A stretch of DNA of 15,932 nt from Thermoplasmata archaeon (GTDB taxonomy: Archaea > Thermoplasmatota > Thermoplasmata > Lutacidiplasmatales > UBA184). The translations under genes and the position numbers were made by a program. The DNA is taken from NCBI GenBank assembly GCA_030039825.1, contig JASHUV010000171.1:1-15932 (forward strand), written 5' to 3'. Below the pieces are notes generated by a model. The model saw only the letters and a program-made list of their open reading frames with translations. It did no database searches and was not told the DNA's origin. Below are positions 13,302 through 15,932 of this stretch, piece by piece (the stretch's first letter is position 1; each line of letters starts with the position of its first letter).

Positions 13302-15872
13302 TCAGGCGGGGCCGGCGGCCCGGCGGAGCGCCTCGGCCCGGGCGTCCGCGAGGGCCCGGGCGAGGGGTTCGCCCGGCTCACCGACCGCCGTCGCCGCCGA
13401 GGGATTACCCCCCCCGCGACCTCGGAAGGCCTCCCGGGCGACCGCGAGCACCCCGTCGGCCGGCACCCTCGGGGCGCTCGATCCGACGAACAGGAGGCCC
13501 CGGCCCTCCGATTCGGCCGCGAGGAGCGCCACGCGCCCGGGCTCGCGGGTGAGCTGGCGGGAGAGCTCCATGAGGCCGGCCCGGTCGGCGTCGAGGCGCG
13601 CGTGGACGATCCGGACCCCGCCGGCGTCCGTGACGGAGGAGGGATCGGCGAGGAGCGAGCCCGCGCGGTCGGCGCTCCCGCGCTTCTCGCCGGCGCGCTC
13701 GCGCTGGCGCGCGCCCTCGACCTCGGCCTTGAGCCGATCGATCCCCTCGAGGAGCTGCCCCGGCGGGACCGCGAGCGAGCGCGCCGCGGCCTCGAGGAGG
13801 TGCGCGCGCTCCTCCAGGACGTCGAGCGCCCGTTCGCCGGCGGCGTAGGTGAGCCGGACCACCCCGTCCTGGATCCGCTCCGTCCCGAGGATGGTGACGA
13901 GGCCCACCTCGCTCGTGTGCGTGCAATGGGTCCCGCCGCACGCCTCGACGTCGAACCCCTCGATCTCCACGATGCGGAGCTCCTTCCCGGGGACCGCGCC
14001 CCCCTGGTAGAGGGTGAAGCCGAAGCGACGCTCCGCCTCGTTCCGCTTCTCGAAGTAGCTCTTCACGGGGCGGTCCTCCCGGACGAGCCGGTTCACGAGC
14101 CTCTCGACGCGACGGACCTCCTCCGGGCGCAGCGCGCGGAAGTGCGTGATGTCGATGCGGGCCGCGTCGACGGCCTTGTGGGCCCCGGCCTGCCAGACAT
14201 GGGGCCCGAGGACGCTGCGGAGCGCCCCGTTGAGGAGGTGCGTCGCGGTATGGTGCTGCATGAGCTGGGTGCGCCGACCCGCGTCGATACGGCCCCTCAC
14301 CCTCTCCGCGACGCGGAAGGGGCTCGGGCCCTCGAGCGCGTGGACGACCCAGGGACCCCGCCGGACGACGTCGACCACCCGGGTCCCGCCGATCTCGCCC
14401 GTGTCGGTGATCTGGCCGCCGCCGGTCGGATAGAAGTAGGTCCGGTCGAGGACGACCTCGTTCCCGGTCGAGTGGACGACGTGGGCCTCGAAGTCGAGCG
14501 TGTACGGGTCGAGGTAGTACCTCACCTCGGTCGGAGGCACCGAGGCGGGGATCTCCGGACCCGGGGCGGCGGTCTCCTTCGCCTCGGGGGCGCCTGCCTC
14601 GGCCTCGTGGCGTCGGGCGACCTGGGCGTAGAAGTCCTCGGGGATGGGGATCGGTGCGGCGAGCTCGGCGACGGCGACCTCGGGCGTCACGCCGAGGGAA
14701 TCGTACCACGTCACGAGGTCCTCCACCCCGGGCCGCCCGCCCTCGGCCGTCCGGCGGGCCTCCGCCCGCCGGATCTGCTCCCGCGACCGGACGATCGTCT
14801 CCCGGTAGCGCTCGATCTCGGCGTCGAGCACGGCGCGCAGGTCGTCCCGATGCTCGCCGACCTCGGGGAAGTCGCGCGCCACCTCGCGCCCGACGCGGTC
14901 GAGGATCGCCCCGAGCTCCGGGGCGTCCGGGACGGTCGAGAGCGTCCGGAGCGCCCGGCGGATCAGGAGGCGGGAGAAGTACCCCTCCTTGCTGTTCGAC
15001 GGGACGACGCCGTCGACGAGCAGGAAGTTGAGCGCGCGCGCGTGGTCGATGAGGATCGACGCCTCGCGCGGGGGGAAGGTCCTCCGGAGCTCCTCGTACG
15101 GCGCGCCGAAGACCGCCTCGTAGGCGGTGTGGGTGCCCTGGGAGAGCCAGGTGAGGCGCTCGAGTCCGTAGCCGGTGTCGACGACGGTGAGGGGCATCGG
15201 CCGGAGCCGCTCGCCGTCCCTCAGGTACTCCATGAAGACGAGCGTGGCGACCTCGAGACCGGCGACGCCGACGGAGAGCGAGGGGCCGAGGTTGCCGCCC
15301 CCTTCCCACTCCTCCTCCTTGTAGGTCAGCCCCGGCGCGGCGAGGCCGAGCGTCCCGGTCAGGAACTCGTGGGCGAGCTCGACGCATCGCTCCTTGAAGT
15401 AGACCGGGTGGTCGGGCCGGTTGAAGGCGTGGTGCGCCATCATCTCGAACTCGGTGAAGTGGCGGCCGGAGCGACCGACCTCGTCGAGGTCGAGGAACCT
15501 CAGGCAGGGCTGGCTGATCGTGAGGGGGTTCGCCGGGGGCGGGAGGATCCCCTCGGTCACCCACGGCTGGAAGTCGTAGATCGACGCCTGCGTGAAGAAG
15601 ACGTCGTTCCGCCACCGGGCGACGACCGGGTACCGGCGGATCCGCGTGTGGCCCCGGGCCTCGAAGAAGGCGAGGAACGCCTCCCGCATCTCGGCCGGCC
15701 GGTACGGCCGCGACGTCGCGGGGTGGCCGAGGAAGCCGTACGGCGTGCACGGCGCCTCCTGGCAGCGCTCGTGCGACCCGGTGGTCCAGAAGGCGTGCCC
15801 GCAGGCCGGGCAGGTCCGCCGCGAGAAGCCGCCGTTCCGGAAGAAATCGAGGGCGTACTCGGCCTCGTCCAT
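13302..15872 (-). CDS. alaS: Alanyl-tRNA synthetase, archaeal type
   Basis: 856 residues, slightly short for archaeal AlaRS (about 900) but with all domains. The N-terminus MDEAEYALDFFRNGGF and the cysteine cluster C21, C24, C37, C42 (CPACG...) are archaeal hallmarks. The class II catalytic core follows: RWRNDVFFTQASI, FTEFEMMAHHAF, and the glycine-rich GGGNLGPSLSVGVAG at 191-205. The editing domain has HHTATH (H541, H545) and CGGTHC (C645, H649), the zinc site that hydrolyses Ser-tRNA(Ala) and Gly-tRNA(Ala). The C-terminal DHHA1-type region ends with GGGNPSAATAVG. It charges tRNA(Ala) in the cytoplasm. ATG 15872 matches the standard start. A TATA-like CCTTTTGCC lies about 29 bases upstream. 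The linker at about 420-446 is rich in Ala/Glu/Pro. Identification is secure. Confidence 0.97.
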   Translation of the reverse strand: MDEAEYALDFFRNGGFSRRTCPACGHAFWTTGSHERCQEAPCTPYGFLGHPATSRPYRPAEMREAFLAFFEARGHTRIRRYPVVARWRNDVFFTQASIYDFQPWVTEGILPPPANPLTISQPCLRFLDLDEVGRSGRHFTEFEMMAHHAFNRPDHPVYFKERCVELAHEFLTGTLGLAAPGLTYKEEEWEGGGNLGPSLSVGVAGLEVATLVFMEYLRDGERLRPMPLTVVDTGYGLERLTWLSQGTHTAYEAVFGAPYEELRRTFPPREASILIDHARALNFLLVDGVVPSNSKEGYFSRLLIRRALRTLSTVPDAPELGAILDRVGREVARDFPEVGEHRDDLRAVLDAEIERYRETIVRSREQIRRAEARRTAEGGRPGVEDLVTWYDSLGVTPEVAVAELAAPIPIPEDFYAQVARRHEAEAGAPEAKETAAPGPEIPASVPPTEVRYYLDPYTLDFEAHVVHSTGNEVVLDRTYFYPTGGGQITDTGEIGGTRVVDVVRRGPWVVHALEGPSPFRVAERVRGRIDAGRRTQLMQHHTATHLLNGALRSVLGPHVWQAGAHKAVDAARIDITHFRALRPEEVRRVERLVNRLVREDRPVKSYFEKRNEAERRFGFTLYQGGAVPGKELRIVEIEGFDVEACGGTHCTHTSEVGLVTILGTERIQDGVVRLTYAAGERALDVLEERAHLLEAAARSLAVPPGQLLEGIDRLKAEVEGARQRERAGEKRGSADRAGSLLADPSSVTDAGGVRIVHARLDADRAGLMELSRQLTREPGRVALLAAESEGRGLLFVGSSAPRVPADGVLAVAREAFRGRGGGNPSAATAVGEPGEPLARALADARAEALRRAAGPA

Positions 15873-15897
15873 CCGGTCGCGTTCGAGGCTCCGCGGG

Positions 15898-15905
15898 GCA
15901 AAAGG
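15898..15905 (-). promoter_or_regulatory. TATA-like box for alaS
   Basis: The minus strand reads TCCTTTTG, centred about 29 bases before ATG 15872. Initiation about 25 bases downstream would leave only a few untranslated bases. The consensus match is moderate, and the window ends soon after, so upstream elements cannot be judged. Confidence 0.4.
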
Positions 15906-15932
15906 ATTGTCAGGCGCGCCGACGCGCGGCCG

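Noticed and set aside
11573..13552. 659-residue plus-strand open frame opposite the GvpD-like gene
   Set aside because: Composition is dominated by Arg, Val, Glu and Asp repeats typical of reverse-frame shadows, and it runs over the intergenic region and the alaS end.

Overview
The window looks like archaeal chromosome from a very GC-rich euryarchaeon. The support is a 20S proteasome beta subunit close to the Thermoplasma type, an archaeal CPSF-type termination nuclease with N-terminal KH domains, an archaeal-type alanyl-tRNA synthetase, a stand-alone GMP synthase ATPase subunit, and TATA-like boxes ahead of most transcription units. A high-GC Thermoplasmatota lineage is my best guess, but no marker here proves it. 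The succinate:quinone oxidoreductase genes suggest a respiring organism. Gene packing is tight: no gene-free stretch exceeds 300 bases, and the longest (4433-4621, 189 bases) holds two divergent promoters.

Layout. (1) 1-1705, minus: a glycosyltransferase start cut by the window edge, preceded in transcription by an alkaline-phosphatase-superfamily hydrolase, probably surface or lipid glycan metabolism. (2) 1795-4432, minus: psmB followed by aCPSF1/FttA, joining protein turnover and transcription termination in one apparent operon. (3) 4622-8774, plus: sdhA, sdhB, a CCG-domain sdhE-type subunit and a small membrane protein. The overlapping or very close genes look like one operon for a non-classical (E-type) succinate dehydrogenase. 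(4) 8771-10757, minus: purE and guaAb (purine synthesis), then a ribbon-helix-helix protein and a small cysteine-containing protein of unknown function. (5) 10876-11526, plus: a dolichol-kinase/phosphatidate-cytidylyltransferase-like membrane protein, divergent from purE. (6) 11549-15872, minus: a GvpD/KaiC-like tandem RecA-fold ATPase and alaS.

Several TATA-like boxes sit about 25-30 bases before the first start codon, as expected for leaderless or nearly leaderless mRNAs. Genes inside operons instead show 1-4 base overlaps or Shine-Dalgarno sequences. The most interesting items are the E-type SDH with an extra cluster cysteine and a linked membrane protein, the GvpD-like ATPase with a second RecA-like half lacking a P-loop and no visible gas vesicle genes, the symmetrical elements between psmB and sdhA, and the unassigned RHH/zinc-ribbon-like pair. 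I recognised no tRNA, rRNA, CRISPR array, insertion sequence or phage gene. Most of the window is ordinary housekeeping, and I do not see a clearly new multi-gene system.
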